DNA from: an uncultured bacterium
Lineage (GTDB): Bacteria > Bacillota > Clostridia > Lachnospirales > Lachnospiraceae
Assembly (NCBI GenBank): GCA_946543095.1
Contig: CAMNLO010000019.1
Span: 1-11,746, forward strand
Direction of reading: 5' to 3'
DNA length: 11,746 bases
Below the pieces are notes generated by a model, which was not told the DNA's origin, searched no databases, and worked only from the letters and a program-made list of their open reading frames with translations. Shown piece after piece: positions 1 through 7,794 of the stretch. A program made the translations under genes and the position numbers. The stretch's first letter is position 1. Every line of letters begins with the position of its first letter.

Positions 1-1
1 G

Positions 2-955
2 GAAAACGAGAGGATCGAACGGGAGAACTCTGCGGAGCAGAAGCGCTTTGAGGATGAACAAAAGGAGTATAAGGCGCTGTTCCAGGAATATCAGGAGGCC
101 GCCAAAAAATACGCGGAGGACACTCTGGTCTTTCAGCGGTGGGAAAAGGTCCTTGAGAGAAACTACGCGGCCATTGACAGAGGCAGGGATTTTGAAAAGA
201 ACCTTCTGGATAAGGAGCCCGCAGCTCACACAAAGGTGATGGAGGAGTATTACACCAAAGAGAAGGATGTGAGGGATCAGGCTTACCAGAAGATCCTTGA
301 CGAGCGCGAAGCAGAGAGGATCCGGAAGGAAAACGAACGCCTCGAACAGGAGAGGAGGCAGAAGGAGCAGGAGAGAATAGACGCCGAGCGAAGGGCGGAG
401 CTGGAAAAGAAGTACGCACAATACGGCGGCCAGGAGGCGTATATTCAAAAGCAGAGGGAAAACCGCACACAGCTTATGAATCTGATCGGCAGGATCCCGG
501 ATCCCGAAAATGAATTCACTCAGTTAAGGAAGTCCAAACAAGGGCGCATCTTTACTTCGAAGATCAGGTGGGAGGAAATGGAAGACACTCTCGCAAAGAA
601 GATCTATTACGGAAGGCTGAATGTCTCCGCCACGGAAATGAGCAGTCAGGAAGACCCGGGAAAGATGCTCCCCGAACAGATCAGGGATGCCCTGGACAAT
701 CCCGAGACCATCCGGAAAAACCTGGATGGGATCAAACAGTCGCCCCAGTTTAAGGGCATGATGGAGATGTATCGGGAGCAGTACAAAACACCCGAAAGGT
801 TCCTTGAGAACTGCGATCTCAGGGCAAATGCGGATATCCTGAAGCATTTCATGCAAAGTGCCGAAAGGATAAAGAAGCCGGAGAGCGCCGGAAAAGAACT
901 GAAGACGGTGAATGACCCTGTGAAAGAAAAGGGGAAGAATGCCCCGAAAAAATGA
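2..955 (+). CDS. Charged coiled-coil protein, 5' end outside the window, function unknown
   Basis: The frame is open from the first bases of the window (codons start at base 2) to a TGA at 953-955, giving 317 visible codons; the start lies upstream. The GTG at 236 is only an internal codon, because the same kind of charged sequence continues in frame before it. About the first 140 visible residues are dominated by Glu, Lys, Arg and Gln with heptad-like spacing (for example RIRKENERLEQERRQKEQER), indicating a long coiled coil. The remaining part is more globular, with segments such as NLIGRIPDPENEF and KIYYGRLNVSATEM, and ends in a Lys-rich tail. No membrane segment or catalytic motif is visible. 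Arginine is mostly AGA/AGG here, more so than in the next gene. It ends 12 bases before the coupling-protein gene, so the two are probably co-transcribed. I infer a role in a conjugative element (relaxosome or accessory), but I do not recognise the family. Confidence 0.8.
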   Translation, partial: ENERIERENSAEQKRFEDEQKEYKALFQEYQEAAKKYAEDTLVFQRWEKVLERNYAAIDRGRDFEKNLLDKEPAAHTKVMEEYYTKEKDVRDQAYQKILDEREAERIRKENERLEQERRQKEQERIDAERRAELEKKYAQYGGQEAYIQKQRENRTQLMNLIGRIPDPENEFTQLRKSKQGRIFTSKIRWEEMEDTLAKKIYYGRLNVSATEMSSQEDPGKMLPEQIRDALDNPETIRKNLDGIKQSPQFKGMMEMYREQYKTPERFLENCDLRANADILKHFMQSAERIKKPESAGKELKTVNDPVKEKGKNAPKK

Positions 956-967
956 GGATGAAGCTTT

Positions 968-3025
968 ATGGAAAAGCTGAGAAATGATCTGCTGGAGAAC
1001 CTGGAGAAGCTGAAGCAGAGCAGCGGGTTTCTCTATTTCCTGCTCTTTATCGCAGGCTCCGGGATCCTGGGGCTGGTGGTGCGGACTTTGCTTGACAACA
1101 TGGGCGCCGTGCTGTCCGGCGGGGAGTACCATCTGAACGGGGAGAATCTCTTAAGCCCCGCCACCTGGGTCATCGGCGGCGGCATCATTTTAGTGTTCGG
1201 CGCCTTCTCGGCATTAAACGGCAGCCTGGGGAAAAAGGGCAATGCCCTGCTCTCCGGCAAGGCCGACACCTCCATGATCGAATCTCCTCTGGAAAACAGC
1301 CGTTTCCTCTCGGAGGACGAGAGGGACCGGTATTTCCCGGCCTGGAGCTACAAGGCGAAGACCATGGACATGGACAATGTGAAAAAGGACGGGATCCCGG
1401 TGCGGGCGGTGCTGGACAAGAGAGGAAACCTGGTGGGGAATTTTCTCCCCGGTGCCCACTCCCTGATCATCGGCGCCACCGGCTCCGGTAAGACCACCAC
1501 CTTTATCAATCCCATGATCCAGCTTCTGGCAGCCACCAGCTGCGGCTCCTCCATGATCATGACAGACCCCAAGGGGGAGCTGTTTTCCCTGCATTCCAAA
1601 TATTTAAAGGAGCGGGGCTATGAGGTGCTGCTTCTGGATTTAAGAGACACCTATTCCTCCTCCCGCTGGAACCCACTGGGAGGCATCTGGGATATGTATC
1701 AGGATTTCCTGAACGCGGGGAAGGGGATCCTGGCCCATAAGGACAGCATGGAGGACTATCCGGACCTAAAGCAGATGGACGGCCCCGCGGAGCCGGGAGA
1801 GCTCTGGTGCGAATGGCAGGGGAAGGCCTACGCGGATTTGACCCACTGCCAGGATGATGTCTCCGTTACCAAGCAGCGGATCTACGATGAGATGTACGAG
1901 GACTTAAACGACCTGATCTCCGTCATCTGTCCCATCGAAAACGAGAAGGATCCGGTGTGGGAGAAGGGGGCCCGTTCCATCATCATGGCCACCTGTCTTG
2001 CCATGCTGGAGGATTCCGCGGATCCGGAGCTGGGGATGACCAAGGACAAGTTCAATTTCTTTAACCTGAACAAGGCACTGACCAATTCCGAGAATGAATT
2101 TGAGACCTTAAAGAAATATTTCGAGGGAAGAAGCGCCCTGTCTCAGGCCGTGACCCTGTCCCGCCAGGTCTTATCCGCCGCGGACACCACCCTTTCCTCC
2201 TATATGTCCATCACCTTTGACAAGCTGAATATGTTTAACGACAGAGGCTTATGTGGCCTCACCTCCGCCACGGACGTTCAGGCGGAGAAATTCGCGGAGC
2301 GGCCCACGGCCCTCTTTATGAAGATCCCGGATGAAAAGGACACCCGCCACGGTTTGGCGGCAGTGTTCATCCTCTGTATGTACAAGGCCCTGATCAAGGT
2401 GGCCAGCGCAAGAGAGGACCTGTCTCTGCCCAGGAATGTGTACTTCATTCTGGATGAGTTCGGAAACATGCCCAAGATCGAGAAATTCGACAAGATGATC
2501 ACCGTAGGCCGTTCCCGTAAGATCTGGTTCAATATGGTGGTCCAGAGCTATTCCCAGTTAAACAATGTGTACGGGGAGCAGGTGGCGGATATCGTGAAGT
2601 CCAACTGCGGCATGAAGATGTTCATCGGCTCCAACGATATCGGGACCTGCAAGGAGTTTTCAGAGCTCTGCGGTAATATGACCGTGAAGACCACCAGTAC
2701 CTCCTCCAATCTAGGCTCCAAGGAGGGGGATGTGAGCGTGTCCACCCAGACCCAGGTCAGGCCCCTGATCTATCCCTCCGAGCTCCAGAAGCTGAATAAT
2801 AAAGAGAGCACCGGGAACGCCATTATCGTGACCTTCGGTAATTACCCGCTGAAAACAAAATACACCCCCAGCTATCTCTGCCCCCTGTATCACATGGGAC
2901 AGATGGATATGGGAGAGCTGAGAAGCCATATGTTTAGGGCAGACGAGGTGTATTATGATCTGGACGAGCGGAATATGAAGGTCCTGGGAACGCCGGAGGA
3001 GAGCGGGGAGGAGCAGGTAGCCTAA
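968..3025 (+). CDS. VirD4/TraG-type type IV coupling protein (conjugative DNA transfer ATPase)
   Basis: This 685-residue protein belongs to the VirD4/TraG family, the hexameric inner-membrane ATPases that bring relaxase-bound DNA to a type IV secretion channel. Two N-terminal membrane helices (about 21-42 and 66-84) are followed by a cytoplasmic ATPase. The Walker A motif GATGSGKT is at 169-176, and the family-typical DPKGEL follows at about 200-205. A helical insertion at about 245-420 matches the all-alpha domain and contains DPVWEKGAR. The Walker B motif LDEFGN is at 495-500, and Q526 lies in VVQSYSQL, the third conserved motif. It resembles the Firmicute forms often annotated as VirD4-like, CD1115 family. 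The ATG at 968 is preceded by TGAGGATG. The C-terminus is acidic (EESGEEQVA). All ATPase motifs are intact, so it looks functional. Unusually, no VirB4, TrbL or relaxase gene follows within the window. Confidence 0.93.
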   Translation: MEKLRNDLLENLEKLKQSSGFLYFLLFIAGSGILGLVVRTLLDNMGAVLSGGEYHLNGENLLSPATWVIGGGIILVFGAFSALNGSLGKKGNALLSGKADTSMIESPLENSRFLSEDERDRYFPAWSYKAKTMDMDNVKKDGIPVRAVLDKRGNLVGNFLPGAHSLIIGATGSGKTTTFINPMIQLLAATSCGSSMIMTDPKGELFSLHSKYLKERGYEVLLLDLRDTYSSSRWNPLGGIWDMYQDFLNAGKGILAHKDSMEDYPDLKQMDGPAEPGELWCEWQGKAYADLTHCQDDVSVTKQRIYDEMYEDLNDLISVICPIENEKDPVWEKGARSIIMATCLAMLEDSADPELGMTKDKFNFFNLNKALTNSENEFETLKKYFEGRSALSQAVTLSRQVLSAADTTLSSYMSITFDKLNMFNDRGLCGLTSATDVQAEKFAERPTALFMKIPDEKDTRHGLAAVFILCMYKALIKVASAREDLSLPRNVYFILDEFGNMPKIEKFDKMITVGRSRKIWFNMVVQSYSQLNNVYGEQVADIVKSNCGMKMFIGSNDIGTCKEFSELCGNMTVKTTSTSSNLGSKEGDVSVSTQTQVRPLIYPSELQKLNNKESTGNAIIVTFGNYPLKTKYTPSYLCPLYHMGQMDMGELRSHMFRADEVYYDLDERNMKVLGTPEESGEEQVA

Positions 3026-3054
3026 TATATTCATTGTTTACGGGGAGATTTTTT

Positions 3055-3083
3055 TTGACAATTTCTCCTGAAAAGGCTATAAT
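3055..3083 (+). promoter_or_regulatory. Consensus sigma-A/sigma-70 promoter for the efflux-transporter operon
   Basis: TTGACA at 3055-3060 and TATAAT at 3078-3083 are separated by exactly 17 bases, a perfect match to the housekeeping consensus. The expected transcription start is near 3090, giving a leader of about 30 bases before the ATG at 3120. Short inverted repeats surround the -35 box: GGAGA at 3044-3048 with TCTCC at 3064-3068, and ATTGT at 3033-3037 with ACAAT at 3058-3062. They could form an operator for a repressor, but this is only suggestive. Confidence 0.8.
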
Positions 3084-3105
3084 TTATTAGTTCACATAAA
3101 TATTC

Positions 3106-3112
3106 GGGAGGA
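3106..3112 (+). promoter_or_regulatory. Ribosome binding site of the efflux adaptor gene
   Basis: GGGAGGA lies 7 bases before the ATG at 3120. It fixes that start codon and, with the perfect promoter upstream, predicts strong expression of the first gene of the operon. Confidence 0.8.
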
Positions 3113-3119
3113 ATTCTTT

Positions 3120-4742
3120 ATGAAAATTGCGAAACGGTTAGGGATAGCGGTGCTGATTACATGTCTTTCAGCACCGCTTTTTTCCTGTGGACTGTTTGGG
3201 GAAGAGGAAGAAACGGAGGTTGTGACCACAAAGCTGGAGGTGGAGACCATACAGCCCTCCACCGCGGACATCGAGCTCACCAGGGAATTTGTGGGGACGG
3301 TCCAGGCGGACACGGAGACCAATGTGATCCCTCTGGCCGAGGGTGAGATCACAAAGATGCTCTTTGAAGTGGGCGATGTGGTGCAGGAAGGGGATCTGAT
3401 GCTGACGCTGGATGATCAGGATGCCCGCCTTTCCGTGGCCCAGGCAGAAGCGGGGCTTCAGACCTCCAAGGCAGGGCTTGCCGCCGCCCAGGCGGCCTCC
3501 GAAGCCGCCAAGGCCGCAAAGACTGCCTCAGATGCCCAGATCCAGGAATCCTTAAACCAGGCGGTGACGGAATCCCAGGAGATGGCAGCCAACGCCCAGG
3601 ACGCGGCGGATGCCGTGAAGGCAGCGGAATATGCCAGGAACCTGGCGAATCAGAGCTATGACAACGCGGATTCCCATATCCACGATTATAACCGCAGACG
3701 GGATTATCTGGAGGATAAGATCAAGGAGCTGGACGGCCAGGTAAACGAGCTTTCCAATGGGCCGGATGCCGCCGACCCTAGAGTCCAGGGAGAGATCGCC
3801 GCCCTTGAGGCCAATGTGGACGCCTTAAAAAGCGAGCTGGATGTGGTGAAGACGGAATACAGCAAGGACGATCTGATTTTAGAGCGGTATCAGGCGGCCA
3901 TCACCCAGATCACCAGCGGATATGACCTGGAAAGCGCAAAGCGCGCCAAGGAGATCGCCGACAAGGTGCTTTCCGACTATATCAATTTCTCCATCGGACG
4001 GGCGGTGGCGGATGCCCAGGCACAGGCTGCGGCGGCGGACGCCGAGGTCCAGAGCTCCGCGGCGGCGGTGAACGAAGCGGCAGCAGGGGTGACGGGAGCG
4101 GAAGCGGATATGGATTCCGCGAAGCTTTCCCTGGACAGGACCCAGGTGGTGGCGCCGGTGTCGGGCGTGGTGACGGCAAAGTATTTAAAGGAGCATGACA
4201 CCGCGGGAGACGGGGAGGCCGCCTATGTGATCTCCTCCGCCGACAGTGTGAATGTCACCTTTTACTGTACGGAAGAAATGCAGAAGCTGTTAGCCCCCGG
4301 CCAGAAGACCCTGATCAAAAAGGGGGATGAGGAATTCGAGGGCAATGTGGTGTTCATTTCCCAGGTGCTGGATGAGGAAACGGGGCTTTTCAAGGTGAAA
4401 TCCTCCATTTCCGGCAGGGCCTCCGATTTTGTGAAGGGCACCACAGTAAAGATCGACACCGGGGCGGAGAAGGCGAAGGGCGTGCTGACTTTGCCCATTG
4501 ACGCGGTCCGGTACGAAGACCGTCAGGCCTATGTGTTTGTGGCAAGGGACGGCAAGGCCATCCGCACGGATGTGGCGGTGGGATTGATCGGCGATCAGGA
4601 AGCGGAGATCAAAGAAGGCATAAATCCGGAGGATCAGGTGATCCTGTCCCGCTCCTCCCTTCTTCGGAACGGTTCGGAGATCCGGGTCATAAAGACGGCG
4701 GAAGTGAAAGAGGACGATAAAGAAGGGGCAAAGGATGAGTAA
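3120..4742 (+). CDS. RND efflux periplasmic adaptor subunit (HlyD/AcrA-like), lipoprotein
   Basis: This 540-residue protein is a membrane fusion protein, the extracytoplasmic partner of RND transporters. The N-terminus is a lipoprotein signal peptide with lipobox LFSC and lipidated Cys at residue 23. The first half of the barrel-sandwich (lipoyl-like) domain is at about 58-100 (GTVQADTETNV, then EVGDVVQEGD). A very long Ala/Glu/Gln-rich helical hairpin fills about 104-338. The second lipoyl half starts at about 340 (RTQVVAPVSGVV). Beta-barrel and membrane-proximal domains complete the protein (LPIDAVRYEDRQAYVFV at about 458-474). The helical part, about 235 residues, is much longer than in the textbook proteobacterial adaptor AcrA. 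That could suit a cell with a thick wall and no outer-membrane channel, but this is inference. Its stop overlaps the transporter start by 8 bases, indicating translational coupling. Confidence 0.93.
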   Translation: MKIAKRLGIAVLITCLSAPLFSCGLFGEEEETEVVTTKLEVETIQPSTADIELTREFVGTVQADTETNVIPLAEGEITKMLFEVGDVVQEGDLMLTLDDQDARLSVAQAEAGLQTSKAGLAAAQAASEAAKAAKTASDAQIQESLNQAVTESQEMAANAQDAADAVKAAEYARNLANQSYDNADSHIHDYNRRRDYLEDKIKELDGQVNELSNGPDAADPRVQGEIAALEANVDALKSELDVVKTEYSKDDLILERYQAAITQITSGYDLESAKRAKEIADKVLSDYINFSIGRAVADAQAQAAAADAEVQSSAAAVNEAAAGVTGAEADMDSAKLSLDRTQVVAPVSGVVTAKYLKEHDTAGDGEAAYVISSADSVNVTFYCTEEMQKLLAPGQKTLIKKGDEEFEGNVVFISQVLDEETGLFKVKSSISGRASDFVKGTTVKIDTGAEKAKGVLTLPIDAVRYEDRQAYVFVARDGKAIRTDVAVGLIGDQEAEIKEGINPEDQVILSRSSLLRNGSEIRVIKTAEVKEDDKEGAKDE

Positions 4743-7700
4743 GCTGACAAAAACGGTTATCGACAGGCCGGTTCTTGCCTTTATCGCGGTTTTGACCATG
4801 CTGGTCTTCGGTGTCTCTTCTCTGCTGTCCATGCAGCAGGAGCTGACCCCCAATATGGCTCTGCCGACACTGATGATCGAAGTGGTGTATCCCGGTGCCG
4901 CGCCGGATGATGTGGAGCTTCTGGTAACGAAAAAGATCGAGGACGGCATGGCCTCCGTTAACGGCATCAAAAACAGCCTGTCATATTCCTATGACAGCAG
5001 CTGCATCGTGGTCTATCAGTTTGATTATTCCGTGAATCTGGACAACGCCTTCATGGATCTCCAGAAGAAGATGGAGGATATCAAGGCAGAGCTTCCGGAG
5101 GGCTGCGAAGCCCCGGTGATCCGGGAAATGAACAATAATGATTCCAACGCCATGGTGCTCTCCGTGGAGGCGGTAAAGGAGGGAGCGGATCTTACCACCT
5201 ATGCGCTGGAGACTGTTATCCCCGCCTTAAAGCAGCTGCCGGATGTGGCGAACATCAAGCGGATGGGAGGCCGGGAAAAGCATGTGCTCGTGGAGCTGGA
5301 CCCCCTGCTTTCCGAGCAGTACGGCATCGGCATCGGCCAGGTCTCCGAAACCCTTGCGGCCTCGGATTTCATCTATCCCGCGGGCAATGCGGAAATGGGC
5401 AATAAAAAGCTGACCCTCACCGCCATCATGCGGCACGGGGAGGCGGAGGAGCTGGAGAAGGTCCCCATCAAAACGGACAAGGGCCAGGTCATTGCCCTGG
5501 GGGATGTGGCGAAGGTTTCCCTTGCGGAGAAGGAGCCGGACACCCTCTGCCGTCTGAACGGAGTGGAGGGCATCGCCCTTGGGGTGCTGAAAAACCAGCA
5601 GGCCAGCTCCGTGTCCTTATCGAAGCAGGTGACGGAAAAGCTGGAGCAGTTAAACGCGGAGCATCCGGAAACGAAGCTTGTGGTGGTGTTTGATTCCGCG
5701 GATTCCATCATCAGCTCGCTGCTGACCGTGGCCAACACTTTGGTGATCGCCGTGGTGCTGACCATGATCGTGCTCTTCTTATTCTTCGGGGACATCAAGG
5801 CTTCCTTGATCGTAGGAAGCTCCATTCCCGTCTCCGTCCTTATCACCCTGATCCTGATCAGCATGATGGGCTTTTCCTTAAACATGATCACTTTGGGAGC
5901 TCTGGTCATCGGCATCGGTATGATGGTGGATAACTCCATCGTGGTGCTGGACATGTGCTTCCGAATGCAGGAGGAGGGACTGGACTTTAAGGACGCAGCC
6001 TATCAGGGCACCACTGCCGTGATCCTCTCCGTGGTGGCTTCCACCGCCACCTCTGTGGTGGTGTATCTGCCCATCGCCCTGCTGCAGGGCTTAACGGGCC
6101 AGCTCTTTAAGCCCCTGGGCTTCACCATCATCTTTGCCCTGACCGCCTCCATGGTCAGCGCATTTACACTGGTGCCCCTGTGCTTCTCCTTATACAGGCC
6201 GAAGCAGAAGACGGATATTCCCGTGAACCGGTTCTTAAACAAGGTGGGAGAGAAGTATCAGAAGCTCCTTTCCAGGGTCATGGGCCATAAGGTCATCGTG
6301 ATCCTGATCGCTGTCTTTCTCATCGCCGCCACGGCAGGCTTGGGGAGCATGCTCCATACGGAGCTGATGCCCTCCACGGAGGAGGGAGCCGTGGTCATCG
6401 GCATCGACCTTCCCACCCAGACAAAGGATGAGGAGCTCTTCGGGAAGGTGGAGGCCATTGAAGAATTTGTCACCGGATCCCCCTATGTCAAGAACGGGGT
6501 GATGTATATCGATATCGCCGGATATTACGCGGAGATGACCGCCTACCTGGCGGATGACTGCGAATTAAGCTCCCAGGAGGTGGCAAGCCTCTGGGGCCAG
6601 GAGGTCATGAACTATGCAGGGGACTGCAGAGTGTATGTGTCTGCCCTGCAAAGCTCCGGTCTTTCCACCGGCGGCGCGGTGGTGGAGATCCAGCTGGAGA
6701 GCAATGATCTGCCCTTACTGAAGGAGGCGGCCAGGGATTGCGCCGATGCCTTCCGGAATGTGGACGGGGTCTTGAGCATCGTAAACTCCGCGGCAGCCCA
6801 GGGCATGCGGGCCGAGGTGGATATCGATCCCTTAAAGGCGGAGGCCCTGGGGCTTTCCGCAAGAGAAGCGGCAGAGCAGCTCTATGACGCCATCCACGGC
6901 GTGGAAGCAATGGAGATCAATCTGGACGGCCATAAATACAAGGTGGACGTGAAATTCCCGAAGGAGGAATACAAAAACATCGCGGACACGGAAAAGCTGA
7001 TGTTCTACACGGAGGAGGGGAAGGCCATTCCCTTCTCGGAGATCGCAAAGATCTACTACAATGACTCTCCCCAGGAGATCGCCAAGCAGAGCGGGAAATA
7101 CACCGCCACCATCATCAGCCGCCTTTCTTTGGAGAAGCGCTATGACGCGGAGGATGAGATCTACGAGATCCTGGACAACGAGGTGGCGCCCAATCTGCCG
7201 GAAGGCGTGGTGGTGGGCACCTATATCGTGGACCTGTTGATGGAAGAGGAATTCGAAGCTCTGATCCTGGCGATCCTGGCGGCGGTATTCCTGGTCTTCG
7301 CCGTGATGGCGGCGGAATTCAATTCCTTAAAGTATTCCCTTCTGGTCATGATATGCATCCCCTTCTCTCTGGCAGGGGCGCTGCTGATGCTTCTGGTCTT
7401 TGACTGCACCATTAACCTCACCTCCCTCATCGGGATCCTGATGCTTGCGGGTATCGTGGTGAATAACGGTATCATGTTTGTGGACGAGACCAATGTGCTG
7501 AAGGAGAAAATGGAGATCACCGAGGCCTTAAGCGAGGCCGGACGCTCCAGGCTCCGTCCTATTTTAATGACCACCTTGACAACGGTTCTATCCATGATCC
7601 CCCAGGCCCTTGCCATCGGCAAGAACGGCGGGACCATGCAGGGCATGGCTGTGGCTATCATCGGGGGGCTGACCTGCTCCACGCTGCTGACCCTTCTGCT

Positions 7701-7794
7701 TCTGCCCACTTTCTACCTGATGACCCAAACGAAGCTTCAGTTCAAGAGACAGAAAGGAGAGGACAATGGCGAAGAGCAAAATGTTGACCTGTGA
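4735..7794 (+). CDS. RND-family efflux transporter permease (AcrB/HAE-1-like)
   Basis: This 1019-residue inner-membrane pump has the standard duplicated RND layout. TM1 is at about 13-33, followed by porter domain 1, TM2-6 (about 330-480), TM7 (about 520-541), porter domain 2 and TM8-12 (about 838-1003). It exports compounds using the proton gradient, working with the adaptor encoded just upstream. In TM4 the proton-relay sequence is GMMVDNSIVVLD, with Asp399 present and Asn400 where AcrB has its second Asp (D408). In TM10, GIVVNNGIMFVDE places Asn910 where AcrB has Lys940. I believe this VDN/VNN pairing is a known variant among RND homologues, so it does not by itself imply inactivity. The ATG at 4735 overlaps the adaptor stop; the stop at 7792-7794 overlaps the next gene by 29 bases. 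No outer-membrane factor is encoded nearby, as expected for a Gram-positive. The substrate cannot be read from the sequence. Confidence 0.95.
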   Translation: MSKLTKTVIDRPVLAFIAVLTMLVFGVSSLLSMQQELTPNMALPTLMIEVVYPGAAPDDVELLVTKKIEDGMASVNGIKNSLSYSYDSSCIVVYQFDYSVNLDNAFMDLQKKMEDIKAELPEGCEAPVIREMNNNDSNAMVLSVEAVKEGADLTTYALETVIPALKQLPDVANIKRMGGREKHVLVELDPLLSEQYGIGIGQVSETLAASDFIYPAGNAEMGNKKLTLTAIMRHGEAEELEKVPIKTDKGQVIALGDVAKVSLAEKEPDTLCRLNGVEGIALGVLKNQQASSVSLSKQVTEKLEQLNAEHPETKLVVVFDSADSIISSLLTVANTLVIAVVLTMIVLFLFFGDIKASLIVGSSIPVSVLITLILISMMGFSLNMITLGALVIGIGMMVDNSIVVLDMCFRMQEEGLDFKDAAYQGTTAVILSVVASTATSVVVYLPIALLQGLTGQLFKPLGFTIIFALTASMVSAFTLVPLCFSLYRPKQKTDIPVNRFLNKVGEKYQKLLSRVMGHKVIVILIAVFLIAATAGLGSMLHTELMPSTEEGAVVIGIDLPTQTKDEELFGKVEAIEEFVTGSPYVKNGVMYIDIAGYYAEMTAYLADDCELSSQEVASLWGQEVMNYAGDCRVYVSALQSSGLSTGGAVVEIQLESNDLPLLKEAARDCADAFRNVDGVLSIVNSAAAQGMRAEVDIDPLKAEALGLSAREAAEQLYDAIHGVEAMEINLDGHKYKVDVKFPKEEYKNIADTEKLMFYTEEGKAIPFSEIAKIYYNDSPQEIAKQSGKYTATIISRLSLEKRYDAEDEIYEILDNEVAPNLPEGVVVGTYIVDLLMEEEFEALILAILAAVFLVFAVMAAEFNSLKYSLLVMICIPFSLAGALLMLLVFDCTINLTSLIGILMLAGIVVNNGIMFVDETNVLKEKMEITEALSEAGRSRLRPILMTTLTTVLSMIPQALAIGKNGGTMQGMAVAIIGGLTCSTLLTLLLLPTFYLMTQTKLQFKRQKGEDNGEEQNVDL

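Noticed and set aside
524..1132. Minus-strand open frame of 202 codons
   Set aside because: It is antisense to the coiled-coil and coupling-protein genes, with low-complexity His/Leu-rich translation and no family resemblance.
3042..3068. Possible intrinsic terminator for the coupling-protein gene (GGGGAGA followed by eight T)
   Set aside because: The T-run lies inside the potential loop rather than after a stem, and the only pairing, GGAGA with TCTCC, is short; it fits better as promoter-flanking sequence.
3026..3119. Possible integration-site or element end after the coupling protein
   Set aside because: No tRNA end, direct repeat or integrase site could be seen in this short gap, and its composition is explained by the promoter and ribosome binding site.
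4290..4970. Long minus-strand open frame of 226 codons across the adaptor/RND boundary
   Set aside because: It lies opposite two well-supported genes, has no ribosome binding site or recognisable domain, and is explained by their codon bias.
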